A DNA stretch of 21,691 nt. Origin: Stenotrophomonas maltophilia. GTDB taxonomy: Bacteria > Pseudomonadota > Gammaproteobacteria > Xanthomonadales > Xanthomonadaceae. Shown piece by piece: positions 1 through 6,857 of this stretch. The position numbers were made by a program, and so were the translations under genes. Location: contig DEZI01000005.1 of NCBI GenBank assembly GCA_002364755.1, positions 410,797 to 432,487 on the forward strand. Reading direction: 5' to 3'. Every line of letters starts with the position of its first letter. Positions within the stretch are counted from its first letter, which is position 1. Under the pieces are notes generated by a model. That model did no database searches. It was not told the origin of the DNA and saw nothing but the letters and a program-made list of their open reading frames with translations.

Positions 1-66
1 TGCGGGGTGTGAGCCGCATGGATGCGGCGACCAAGGCTACATGGACGTACTTGCGCCGTCCCCGCA
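1..66. repeat. Structured intergenic repeat element with nested inverted repeats
   Basis: Outer arms TGCGGGG (1-7) and CCCCGCA (60-66) are complementary. Inside them lies a perfect 7-bp hairpin, GCCGCAT-GG-ATGCGGC (13-28). I see no coding signal. The general form, a short hairpin followed by a segment containing ACATGGACGTAC, resembles a dispersed intergenic repeat I recall from Stenotrophomonas genomes, but that is memory and only one copy is visible here. The left border may be cut by the window edge. Confidence 0.5.
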
Positions 67-74
67 GACCCACA

Positions 75-108
75 GTGCCCCGCCATCCCACGGAATGCGG
101 CATTTGAT
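75..108 (+). repeat. 34-nt dispersed repeat, inverted copy at the right end of the window
   Basis: This stretch is repeated in reverse orientation at 21658-21691. The first 24 bases are identical and the remaining 10 contain two mismatches. It is followed by a T-rich, low-complexity stretch with TTGC-type repeats (about 101-133). It lies downstream of the minus-strand VOC gene in non-coding DNA. It is most likely a dispersed intergenic element of this genus, not a boundary of a mobile island. Confidence 0.7.
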
Positions 109-141
109 TCTGCTGTTGCGTTTGCCGTTGCTTCTTCGGGT

Positions 142-159
142 GCCGGGCGGCAGCCCGGC
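142..159. repeat. Small REP-like hairpin
   Basis: GCCGGGC-GGCA-GCCCGGC forms a perfect 7-bp stem with a 4-nt loop just beyond the stop codon of the minus-strand VOC gene. There is no T-run in the direction of that gene, so it is better described as a REP-like palindrome that may protect or end the transcript than as a classic intrinsic terminator. Confidence 0.5.
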
Positions 160-166
160 CTTTCCA

Positions 167-601
167 TCACCGCCCGTGCGGGTCCGGGCGATGGTGCACG
201 TACTCGACCACGGTGCCATCGGGATGCACCGCATTGAACGCCGCACCGGTGGGTACCACCTGCAGCGGGAAGATGATCTCGGCGCCGGCCGCCACCAGCC
301 TGTCGTGATAGGGCCGCACATCATCCACCAGCAACGTGCCGGTGGTGGAGGTGAACGGCGCCAGGGCGTCATCGCTGCCTTCGATCAGCAGGAACGCACC
401 GACCATGGCCAGGCGCAGGCCGGCATCGGGGAACGGAAAGCCGGCATCGGCCACCACGCCCTGCAGCTGCTCGTAGAACGCCACGCTGCGCTCCAGCTCG
501 CCGGGAGTGACGAACACGCGGATCAGCACGCGCGGGCTGCGCTGGCTGGAAGTATCACAGCGGTCGCGCCAGAGGTGGTCGAAAGTGCGGTGTACGTTCA
601 T
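167..601 (-). CDS. VOC (glyoxalase/bleomycin-resistance fold) family protein
   Basis: A 144-residue protein, the usual size for a single-chain VOC protein made of paired beta-alpha-beta-beta-beta units. Visible features are the opening strand RVFVTPGELERSVAFYEQL, typical of VOC first modules, a second-module strand at TGTLLVDDVRPYHDRLVAAGAEI, and the closing DPDG-like strand VHPDGTVVEYVHH, where E in VVEYVHH is the position that often binds the metal. The start was set at the internal Met (MNVHRTF) because the upstream extension is low-complexity and reads into the promoter region; the ribosome binding site is weak. The family includes glyoxalases, ring-cleaving dioxygenases and antibiotic-binding proteins, and the substrate cannot be told from sequence. 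The gene stands alone and is divergent from the GH3 gene. Confidence 0.8.
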   Translation of the reverse strand: MNVHRTFDHLWRDRCDTSSQRSPRVLIRVFVTPGELERSVAFYEQLQGVVADAGFPFPDAGLRLAMVGAFLLIEGSDDALAPFTSTTGTLLVDDVRPYHDRLVAAGAEIIFPLQVVPTGAAFNAVHPDGTVVEYVHHRPDPHGR

Positions 602-713
602 GGGCTCGGTCCATCGCCGGGGACTCCCATTATCGGCACGGCCCTGCGGCCCACTGATGACCGCCGGTGATGGCCTGATAACCAAGGTCGTGGGGTGGCC
701 TGTGACTTAGGTC

Positions 714-733
714 CTGTTGACAGTCATCAACAG
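714..733. promoter_or_regulatory. Inverted repeat overlapping a consensus -35 hexamer
   Basis: CTGTTGA-N6-TCAACAG is a perfect 7-bp inverted repeat in the 334-bp gap between the VOC gene and the GH3 gene. It contains TTGACA (717-722), a perfect sigma-70 -35 box on the plus strand. The matching -10 is poor: CAATCT at 741-746 with an 18-bp spacer is the best I find. The overlap suggests an operator for a repressor of the GH3 gene, although the implied untranslated leader would be nearly 190 nt. This is inference. Confidence 0.35.
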
Positions 734-842
734 CCTCGCCCAATCTTAATGGGATGGGCCGCTCGACGGCCCGGGCAGGCAGGTTGTCACGCCGGGAGGA
801 GGGTCCCGCGCGCAGACCGGTCCGTCCCCTGGCCCGCGGTGT

Positions 843-918
843 GTTGCCTGGCAACGCCCGCGCGGCATGAACGCTGCACCCTTCGGCGGCACTTTCCCTG
901 GACCGATTGCCTTGGCAA
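843..918. promoter_or_regulatory. Pair of TTGCC/GGCAA inverted repeats upstream of the GH3 gene
   Basis: GTTGCC-T-GGCAAC occurs at 843-855 and TTGCC-TT-GGCAA at 907-918, with centres about 64 bp apart, the second ending 17 bp before the chosen GH3 start codon. Two similar inverted repeats in one leader could be binding sites for a dimeric regulator, or could base-pair in the mRNA. No regulator is identified. The rest of the 602-935 gap shows nothing else I can name. Confidence 0.3.
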
Positions 919-935
919 CGGAATTACGCTCGCTG

Positions 936-3731
936 ATGAAAACGTTTACAAAGCCGCTTGCCCTGTCCCTTGCGCTGTCTGCCGCGCTGGCCGCCCCGGC
1001 CTGGGCGGACACGGCCGCCTTCACCGTGCTGACCCTGGACCAGGCGCCGACCGCCGATGCCATTCCCGCCCTGGCTGCCCAGCTGAAATCCCTGCAGGTG
1101 GACGCCGTCAGCGTGCGCCAGGTGCAGCGCGGCATCGGCCAGGTCGATCCGCTGCAGCTGCTGGCCGATGGCCTGGGCTACGAATACCGCTTCATCGCCG
1201 CCGGCAAGGATGACGGCCAGACCCAGCAGGGCCAGGCCGTGCTCACCCGCCTGCCGATCGCCGCTGAATCCGGCCCCGACCAGCCGGGCCTGAACTACCT
1301 GCGCCTGGACGATGGCCGCCACACCGTGGCCGTGTACACCGATGCCGGTGCGGGCGCCGCGCGCCTGCCGGCCCTGGTCACCCGTTCGCGCCTGGGCGCA
1401 CCGGCCGTGCTGCTGGGTGCGGTGGCCGGTGAATCGGCCAAGGCCGCCGGTTTCGATCCGGCCCGCGTGGCCCTGGAAGCTGATGCCAGCTACTTCAGCG
1501 ATGGCTTCCAGGCCGCCAGCAGCGCGCCGTTCAAGATTGATGGCAGCGCCCTGCGCGCGACCCTGCTGACCCTGGCTTACGTGGCCGACAAGGGCGGCGA
1601 GCAGCCGTGGATGGATGCCACCCTCAACGCCGATGCGCGCGCTGCGCTCCTGCTGAAGGCGATGACCGAGGACGAGAAGTTCCAGATGCTGCACAGCTAC
1701 TTCGGGCTGGGCAAGGACGGTGGCCCGCTGCCGGAAGGCGCCGTGGGTTCGGCCGGTTTCGTGCCGGCGGTGCCGCGCCTGGGCATTCCGGCGCAGCAGT
1801 CGGCCGATGCCGGCGTGGGCGTGACCAATCCGGGCGGCATCCGTCCGGGCGACTTCGCCACCGCGATGCCGTCCGGCCCGTCCACCGCCTCCAGCTGGAA
1901 CCGCGAAGTGGCCTTCGCCGGCGGCGCGACCATGGGCCGCGAGGCGTGGCAGCAGCGCTTCAACATCCTGCTGTCGGGCAGCGTCAACCTGCAGCGTGAC
2001 CCGCGCAACGGCCGCAACTTCGAGTACGCCGGTGAAGACCCCTTGCTGGCCGGTTCGATGGTCGGCGCGCTGATCCAGGGCGTGCAGAGCCAGCACGTGA
2101 TCTCCTCGATGAAGCACTTCGCGCTGAACGACATGGAGACCCGCCGCAACTTCCACGACGTGCGCATCGGCGAACAGGCCATGCACGAATCGGATCTGCT
2201 GGCCTTCGAGATCGCGCTGGAAGCCGGTCGCCCGGGCGTGGCGATGTGCTCGTACAACAAGATCAACGGCACCTACGGCTGCGAGAACGGCTACCTGATG
2301 AACCAGGTGCTGAAGCAGGAATGGAAGTTCCCCGGTTTCGTGATGTCCGACTGGGGCGGCGTGCACAGTGGTTCGAAGGCGGCGCTGGCCGGCCTGGACC
2401 AGCAGTCGGCCGGTGAAGTGTTCGACGCCGCGGTGTTCTTCGACGAACCGCTGCGCCTGGCCGTGCACGGCGGCGTAGTGCCGCAGGCGCGCCTGAACGA
2501 CATGGTGGCGCGCATCCTGCGCACGATGTTCCTGCATGGCAACTTCGACAACCCGCCGCAGCACCAGAAGGTGGATGCCGAAGCCGGCTACGCCGTCGCC
2601 CAGCGCACGGTGGAAGAGGGCAGCGTGCTGCTGCGCAATGAAGGCAACCTGCTGCCGCTGGCCGACAGCGTGAAGCGCATCGTCATCATCGGCGGGCATG
2701 CAGACAAGGGCGTGATCGGTGGCGGTGGTTCGTCGATGGTGGGCGTGACCGCCAAGGGCACCAACGCGGTGCCGGGCGTGATGCCGACCACCTGGCCGGG
2801 CCCGGTGATCTTCCACCCGTCCTCGCCGCTGGAATCGCTGCGTGCAGCGCGCCCGGACGCGACCATCGAGTATGTGGACGGCACCAACGCCGCCGCGGCG
2901 GCCAAGGCGGCCGCGCAGGCCGACGTGGCCATCGTGTTTGCCACCCAGTGGGCGGCCGAATCGGTGGACCTGCCGGACATGCAGCTGCCCGACAACCAGG
3001 ACGCACTGATCTCGGCGGTGGCCAAGGCCAACCCGAAGACCGTGCTGGTGCTGGAAACCAATGGTCCGGTGCGTACACCGTGGCTGGCGCAGGTGCCGGC
3101 GATGCTGCAGGCCTGGTACCCGGGCATCCGCGGTGGTGAAGGCATCGCCGCGCTGCTGACCGGCCAGGCCAACCCGTCCGGCCGCCTGCCGGTGACCTGG
3201 GTGGTGGACGAATCGCAGCTGCCGCGCCCGCACATCGACGGCCTGGGCTTCAAGCCGAAGAAGGAGTTCGGCGACGTGTTCGATTTCGATATCGAAGGCG
3301 CCAACGTCGGCTACAAGTGGATGGCCGCCAAGGGCCTGACCCCGACCTTCGCGTTCGGCCACGGACTGTCCTATACCTCGTTCGCATATGAAAACCTGAA
3401 GGTGAGCGTGGAAGGCTCGCGCCTGGTCGCCAGCGTGGACATCCGCAACACCGGCAAGCGCGCTGGTGCCGACGTGGCCCAGCTGTACCTGAAGCTGCCG
3501 GCCGGCAGCACCACGCCGATCCGCCTGATCGGTTATGACAAGGTGCAGCTGCAGCCGGGCGAACAGCGCCGCATCCGCATCGACGCCGAGCCGAAGACCC
3601 TGGCCCACTACGATGCGCAGGCACGCCAGTGGAAGATTGACGGCGGCACCTACCAGGTGCAGCTGTCGCGCAACGCCGCCGAGCCGCTGCAGAGCGTGGA
3701 CGTGCAGCTGGTGGAGCAGGTGCTGCGCTGA
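936..3731 (+). CDS. Exported glycoside hydrolase family 3 enzyme (beta-glucosidase-like) with N-terminal EEP-like domain
   Basis: A 931-residue protein predicted to hydrolyse beta-linked glucosides or short beta-glucans in the periplasm or outside the cell. The start is taken at ATG 936 because MKTFTKPLALSLALSAALAA followed by APAWAD is a clean Sec signal peptide; the upstream in-frame ATG at 867 would bury it. Residues about 29-200 resemble a degenerate endonuclease/exonuclease/phosphatase domain. The GH3 part starts near residue 223 (QPWMDATLNADARAALLLKAMTEDEK). It carries RDPRNGRNFEYAGEDP, K393-H394 in SMKHFALND, and the nucleophile Asp472 in VMSDWGG. The GH3 C-terminal domain has GGGGSSMVG near residue 595 and FAFGHGLSYTSF near 805, and a fibronectin-III-like tail ends the chain. 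It is single-gene and followed by a terminator. Family is certain; substrate is unknown. Confidence 0.93.
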   Translation: MKTFTKPLALSLALSAALAAPAWADTAAFTVLTLDQAPTADAIPALAAQLKSLQVDAVSVRQVQRGIGQVDPLQLLADGLGYEYRFIAAGKDDGQTQQGQAVLTRLPIAAESGPDQPGLNYLRLDDGRHTVAVYTDAGAGAARLPALVTRSRLGAPAVLLGAVAGESAKAAGFDPARVALEADASYFSDGFQAASSAPFKIDGSALRATLLTLAYVADKGGEQPWMDATLNADARAALLLKAMTEDEKFQMLHSYFGLGKDGGPLPEGAVGSAGFVPAVPRLGIPAQQSADAGVGVTNPGGIRPGDFATAMPSGPSTASSWNREVAFAGGATMGREAWQQRFNILLSGSVNLQRDPRNGRNFEYAGEDPLLAGSMVGALIQGVQSQHVISSMKHFALNDMETRRNFHDVRIGEQAMHESDLLAFEIALEAGRPGVAMCSYNKINGTYGCENGYLMNQVLKQEWKFPGFVMSDWGGVHSGSKAALAGLDQQSAGEVFDAAVFFDEPLRLAVHGGVVPQARLNDMVARILRTMFLHGNFDNPPQHQKVDAEAGYAVAQRTVEEGSVLLRNEGNLLPLADSVKRIVIIGGHADKGVIGGGGSSMVGVTAKGTNAVPGVMPTTWPGPVIFHPSSPLESLRAARPDATIEYVDGTNAAAAAKAAAQADVAIVFATQWAAESVDLPDMQLPDNQDALISAVAKANPKTVLVLETNGPVRTPWLAQVPAMLQAWYPGIRGGEGIAALLTGQANPSGRLPVTWVVDESQLPRPHIDGLGFKPKKEFGDVFDFDIEGANVGYKWMAAKGLTPTFAFGHGLSYTSFAYENLKVSVEGSRLVASVDIRNTGKRAGADVAQLYLKLPAGSTTPIRLIGYDKVQLQPGEQRRIRIDAEPKTLAHYDAQARQWKIDGGTYQVQLSRNAAEPLQSVDVQLVEQVLR

Positions 3732-3756
3732 TCCATCGGGTTGTTGATGCATGAAG

Positions 3757-3788
3757 AAACGGCCCCGCAAGGGGCCGTTTCTGTTTTT
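3757..3788 (+). terminator. Rho-independent terminator of the GH3 gene
   Basis: A perfect 10-bp stem, AAACGGCCCC-GCAA-GGGGCCGTTT, with a stable GCAA tetraloop is followed by CTGTTTTT. It lies 26 bp after the GH3 stop codon. The A-tract before the stem and T-tract after it mean it could also work, less well, on the minus strand. Confidence 0.93.
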
Positions 3789-3806
3789 GCGGGCTGCCGC
3801 TGCGCT

Positions 3807-3829
3807 CGCCGGGCATGGTCCGGCGCTAC
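3807..3829 (-). repeat. SMAG (GTAG-type REP) element
   Basis: Read on the minus strand this begins with GTAG and continues into an imperfect palindrome (CGCCGGACCATGCCCGGCG). It is one base off a perfect stem. It belongs to the same subfamily as the copies at 6623-6645, 8800-8822 and 8907-8929. It sits between the GH3 terminator and the end of the converging LysR gene. Confidence 0.8.
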
Positions 3830-3857
3830 CCGGTCACGGCATCCCCGGCGGGCGCCA

Positions 3858-4766
3858 TCATCCGCCAGGCGTGCCGGTGAACCACCCACGCAGGAAATCA
3901 ATCAGCTGCCGCACCTTCGCCGAAGGCTGGGAGCTGTGCGGGTAGACGGCGTAGACGCTCTGCTGCGGGAAGCGGTGCTGGCGCAGCACCGGCCGCAGGC
4001 GATCAAAGGCCAGGTCGTCCTCGATCAGCCAGCGCGGCAGCACGGTCACCCCGGCGCCGGCCAGGGCGAAGGCGCGCAGGCTGCTGGCGCCGTCCACGCG
4101 CACCACGGCATTGCCCGGATTGGTGGCAAACAACGCGTCGCTGCCGTCGGGCGCCACCACCGGCACGTCGGCCAAGCGCGGATAGCCGAGGCGGGGCAGG
4201 GTGCCCAGCTGTACCGGGTCATCGGCCGCATCGGCAGAGGGCAGGCGCGCCAGCAGCGACGGGGCGGCCACCGCGCACAGCGGGTGCCGCTCCAGTTCGC
4301 TGGCGTGCAGACCTGAATCCGGCAGGCGGCCAAGGCGGATGGCCAGGTCGAAGCGCTCGGGAATCAGGTCGGCCGGTGCCGGCGAAGTGGACAGATGCAG
4401 CTGCAGCGCCGGATGCCGCGCGCGGAATGCCTCCAGCGCCGGGATCAGCCGCAGCTGCGCGTACTCCGGCGTGGTGGTCAGGCGCAGCGTGCCCTGCAGC
4501 TGGTGCTGGTCGCGGCGCGCGGCATCGATGGCCGCCTGGGCCGCATCCAGGGCCTGCACGCAATGCTGCAGGAACTGTTCGCCGGCCTCGGTCAGGGCCA
4601 GGTGGCGGGTACTGCGCAGCAGCAGGGTCACACCCAGCTCCTGCTCCAGCCGTTTCAGGTTGAAGCTGACCACCGCGCGGCTGAGACCAAGGCGGTCGGC
4701 GGCTGCAGTGAGGCTGCCGGCGTCGACCACGGCGCGGAAGATGTCGAAGCGATCCAGGCTGACCAT
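3858..4766 (-). CDS. LysR-type transcriptional regulator
   Basis: A 302-residue protein of standard LysR length. Residues 1-60 (MVSLDRFDIFRAVVDAGSLT then AAADRLGLSRAVVSFNLKRLEQELG) form the winged helix-turn-helix. The rest is the two-lobed periplasmic-binding-like effector domain, with RLTTTPEYAQ and the glycine-rich FALAGAGVTVLP segment near the C-terminus. The gene is divergent from an MFS exporter gene 105 bp away, the usual arrangement in which a LysR protein controls the neighbouring transcription unit and itself. A palindrome lies 11 bp upstream of its start codon. The effector is unknown; a compound exported by the MFS protein is a reasonable guess. The member belongs broadly to the CrgA/AaeR-like group judged by its general look, not by a search. 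Confidence 0.92.
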   Translation of the reverse strand: MVSLDRFDIFRAVVDAGSLTAAADRLGLSRAVVSFNLKRLEQELGVTLLLRSTRHLALTEAGEQFLQHCVQALDAAQAAIDAARRDQHQLQGTLRLTTTPEYAQLRLIPALEAFRARHPALQLHLSTSPAPADLIPERFDLAIRLGRLPDSGLHASELERHPLCAVAAPSLLARLPSADAADDPVQLGTLPRLGYPRLADVPVVAPDGSDALFATNPGNAVVRVDGASSLRAFALAGAGVTVLPRWLIEDDLAFDRLRPVLRQHRFPQQSVYAVYPHSSQPSAKVRQLIDFLRGWFTGTPGG

Positions 4767-4776
4767 GGTGATTCAT

Positions 4777-4795
4777 TGTCAAAACAGATTTGACA
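4777..4795. promoter_or_regulatory. Putative LysR operator overlapping the exporter promoter
   Basis: TGTCAAA-N5-TTTGACA is a perfect 7-bp inverted repeat in the divergent gap. Its right arm contains TTGACA (4790-4795), a consensus -35 box reading toward the MFS gene; the -10 that should follow around 4813 is poor, as expected for an activator-dependent promoter. The geometry is not the exact T-N11-A LysR box, so assignment to the adjacent regulator rests on position and symmetry. Confidence 0.6.
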
Positions 4796-4871
4796 GTGTT
4801 GCAGCTGCTGTCGTGTTTTTCCAACAACGATCAAAAGGCATGCTGGCCGCTTCCCCGCTGGAGCGCCGCCG

Positions 4872-6230
4872 ATGCCGTCCCCCCGCCTGCGCCATGAGGC
4901 GATCTTCCTGCTGGTGTTCGCCCTGGACCTGGTCAACATGTTCATTGTCACGGTGGCCTACCCGGCGCTGGCGGCTGAGCTGCATGCGGATGTCGGCCTG
5001 TTGGCCTGGGTCGGTACCGCCTACATGCTGGGCCTGAGCGTGGTCATCCCGCTGGCACCGTGGCTGGCCGCGCGCTGTGGCGAGCGCCGCCTGCTGCTGG
5101 TGGCGCTGCTGCTGTTCGCGCTGGCGGCGGCCTTGGCCGGTGCAGCGCCGGGCATCGGCTGGCTGCTGGGCTGGCGGCTGCTGCAGGGCCTGGCCGGTGG
5201 CCTGCTGATCCCGGTCGCGCAGGCGGCGGCCTACCGGCAGTGCAGCCCTGGCCAGCGCGGCGCGCTGACCCGCCGCATCCTGCTCGTTGCTCTGCTGGTG
5301 CCGGCACTGGCACCGGCGCTGGGTGGCCTGCTGGTGCAGTGGCTGTCCTGGCGCGGCGTGCTGTGGGCCAGCCTGCCGCTGGCACTGGCGGTGGTGGGCC
5401 TGGTGCTGGCCTGGATGCCGGCCGATGGTGAACGCAGTGCGCCGCGCCTGCAGGCCTATGCGCTGGCCACGGCGATGAGCGCGCTGGGCGTGCTGCTGCT
5501 GGCACTGACCTGGCTGGGCGAGCCCGGCCACCGGATTGCCGGCGCGATGCTGTTGCTGCTGGCGCTGGTGCTGGCGACCGCCCACCTGCGCCACGCGCGC
5601 CGGCAGGCACAGCCGCTGCTGCGCTGGTCGCTGCTGTCCCATCGCGGGCTGCGGCTGGCGATGCTGGTCTATCTGGCCGTGCCAGGCGTGTTCATTGGCA
5701 GCCAGCTGGCCAGCACGTTGCAGCTGCACCAGGCCGGTTACAGCGCCGCTCGCATCGGTGCGCTGATGCTGCCGTGGGCGCTGGCCTCGGCGCTGGCCAT
5801 CACCGGCAGCCGTCGCCTACTGGCGCGCTTCGGGCCGGGCGCGGTACTGCGCGTCGGTATGGTGTTGCAGGCGTCGGGTCTGCTGCTGATGGCCCTGCTG
5901 CCGCAGCCTTCGTTCGCGCTGGCGGCACTGCTGTTCGCGCTGATGGGGGCGGGCGGCAGCCTGTGCAGCAGCACTGCGCAGACGCTGGCCTTCCACGGTG
6001 TGGAGGCTGAGGCGCTGGGTGATGCCAGCGCGCTGTGGAATCTCAACCGGCAGCTCAGCTTCTGTCTTGGCACCGCCGCCATCGCGCTGCTGCTGGCGCT
6101 GGCCATGCAGTGGCTGCCGGCGCGGGCCACCGATGTGGCGCTGGGCCTGGCCGCTTTGCTTACCCTGCTGCCGATGGTGCTGTTGCGCCGCTTGCAGCCC
6201 CTGACACTTGCGCAACCGGAGCATGCCTGA
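4872..6230 (+). CDS. MFS exporter, DHA2 (EmrB/QacA-like) family
   Basis: A 452-residue inner-membrane protein that is almost wholly hydrophobic, with about 12-14 predicted membrane segments. It opens with FLLVFALDLVNMFIVTVAYPAL, the classical DHA2 first helix with a membrane-embedded Asp. Next comes a motif-A-like loop (PWLAARCGERRLLL), then the antiporter motif C region LVPALAPALGGLLVQWLSWR. Members use the proton gradient to expel drugs or small metabolites. The start at 4872 is supported by GGAG 8 nt upstream. The stop codon overlaps the start of the next gene (TGATG), so the two are translationally coupled. It is divergent from the LysR gene, which probably regulates it. Substrate is unknown. 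Confidence 0.9.
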   Translation: MPSPRLRHEAIFLLVFALDLVNMFIVTVAYPALAAELHADVGLLAWVGTAYMLGLSVVIPLAPWLAARCGERRLLLVALLLFALAAALAGAAPGIGWLLGWRLLQGLAGGLLIPVAQAAAYRQCSPGQRGALTRRILLVALLVPALAPALGGLLVQWLSWRGVLWASLPLALAVVGLVLAWMPADGERSAPRLQAYALATAMSALGVLLLALTWLGEPGHRIAGAMLLLLALVLATAHLRHARRQAQPLLRWSLLSHRGLRLAMLVYLAVPGVFIGSQLASTLQLHQAGYSAARIGALMLPWALASALAITGSRRLLARFGPGAVLRVGMVLQASGLLLMALLPQPSFALAALLFALMGAGGSLCSSTAQTLAFHGVEAEALGDASALWNLNRQLSFCLGTAAIALLLALAMQWLPARATDVALGLAALLTLLPMVLLRRLQPLTLAQPEHA

Positions 6231-6616
6231 TGCAACAAACAGCCGAACATGAAATCCACGAACTGCACGACAAGCTTCAAGCCTGGTTCCGCGCCGAGAT
6301 GGGCGCAGACGCACTCGACGATCTGATGGCGCATTTCTGCGCGGACTTCAGCATGGTCGGCATTGCTGGGCGGCGGCTGGATCGGCAGGCGGTGCAGGCC
6401 TTGTTCGTGGGTGGGCATGGTGCTCGCCCGGGCCTGCGCATCGCCGTGGACGCCGTGCAGGTGATCGATGCGCCATCACCGCTGGCGGTGCTGCGCTATC
6501 GCGAGGGGCATGCGGTAGGCGATGGGGCGGTCGCGTGGAGGGAGTCGCTGGCGGTGCTGCGGCAGGAGCAGGGGCGTTGGCGCTGGTTGGCGCTGCATGA
6601 GGTTCAATCCGGCTGA
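6230..6616 (+). CDS. SnoaL/DUF4440-like (NTF2-fold) small protein
   Basis: A 128-residue protein starting MQQTAEHEIHELHDKLQAWF and containing the pattern of NTF2-fold proteins: an N-terminal helix, then LDDLMAHFCADFSMVGIAGRRLDRQAVQALF, a beta-rich middle, and a final strand GRWRWLALHEVQ typical of DUF4440/SnoaL-like chains. Such proteins are small cytoplasmic binding or isomerase-like folds; no function can be assigned. The ATG overlaps the stop of the exporter gene by one base, which fixes the start and shows co-expression with it. The pairing suggests a role linked to the exporter's substrate, for example binding or modifying it, but that is inference. Confidence 0.8.
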   Translation: MQQTAEHEIHELHDKLQAWFRAEMGADALDDLMAHFCADFSMVGIAGRRLDRQAVQALFVGGHGARPGLRIAVDAVQVIDAPSPLAVLRYREGHAVGDGAVAWRESLAVLRQEQGRWRWLALHEVQSG

Positions 6617-6622
6617 CGGATC

Positions 6623-6645
6623 CGCCGGGCCTGGCCCGGCGCTAC
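6623..6645 (-). repeat. SMAG (GTAG-type REP) element
   Basis: On the minus strand this starts with GTAG and forms the stem GCCGGGC-CAG-GCCCGGC. It begins six bases after the stop codon of the SnoaL-like gene. A second, degenerate copy of the same family seems to lie near 6708-6734 (CGCCGGGCCATGCCCGCCGG), giving a decayed repeat pair in the 241-bp gap before the ester hydrolase gene. Confidence 0.8.
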
Positions 6646-6857
6646 CTCGGGCGCGGATCGGATCCACCGGACATGGGACGCCGCCCCTTGTGGGCCGTGC
6701 GTCGGTCGCGCCGGGCCATGCCCGCCGGGCGCTGTAACGCCCCACGGTACATGTGCCATCAGTCCTGCCCGCAAAGAGCGCAGAACGCAAAGCCTGCACA
6801 CACTTCACCGGGCAGGGCAGGAGTAGGCTTGGGACTTTCCTGTCGGGAGGGGTTTCC

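Noticed and set aside
41..670. 209-residue plus-strand frame across the VOC gene
   Set aside because: It runs through repeats and is antisense to the VOC fold; no motif or ribosome binding site supports it.
924..3770. 948-residue open frame antisense to the GH3 gene
   Set aside because: It is rich in His, Arg and Gln with no domain logic, as expected for the complement of a GC-rich gene; the plus strand encodes a complete GH3 enzyme.
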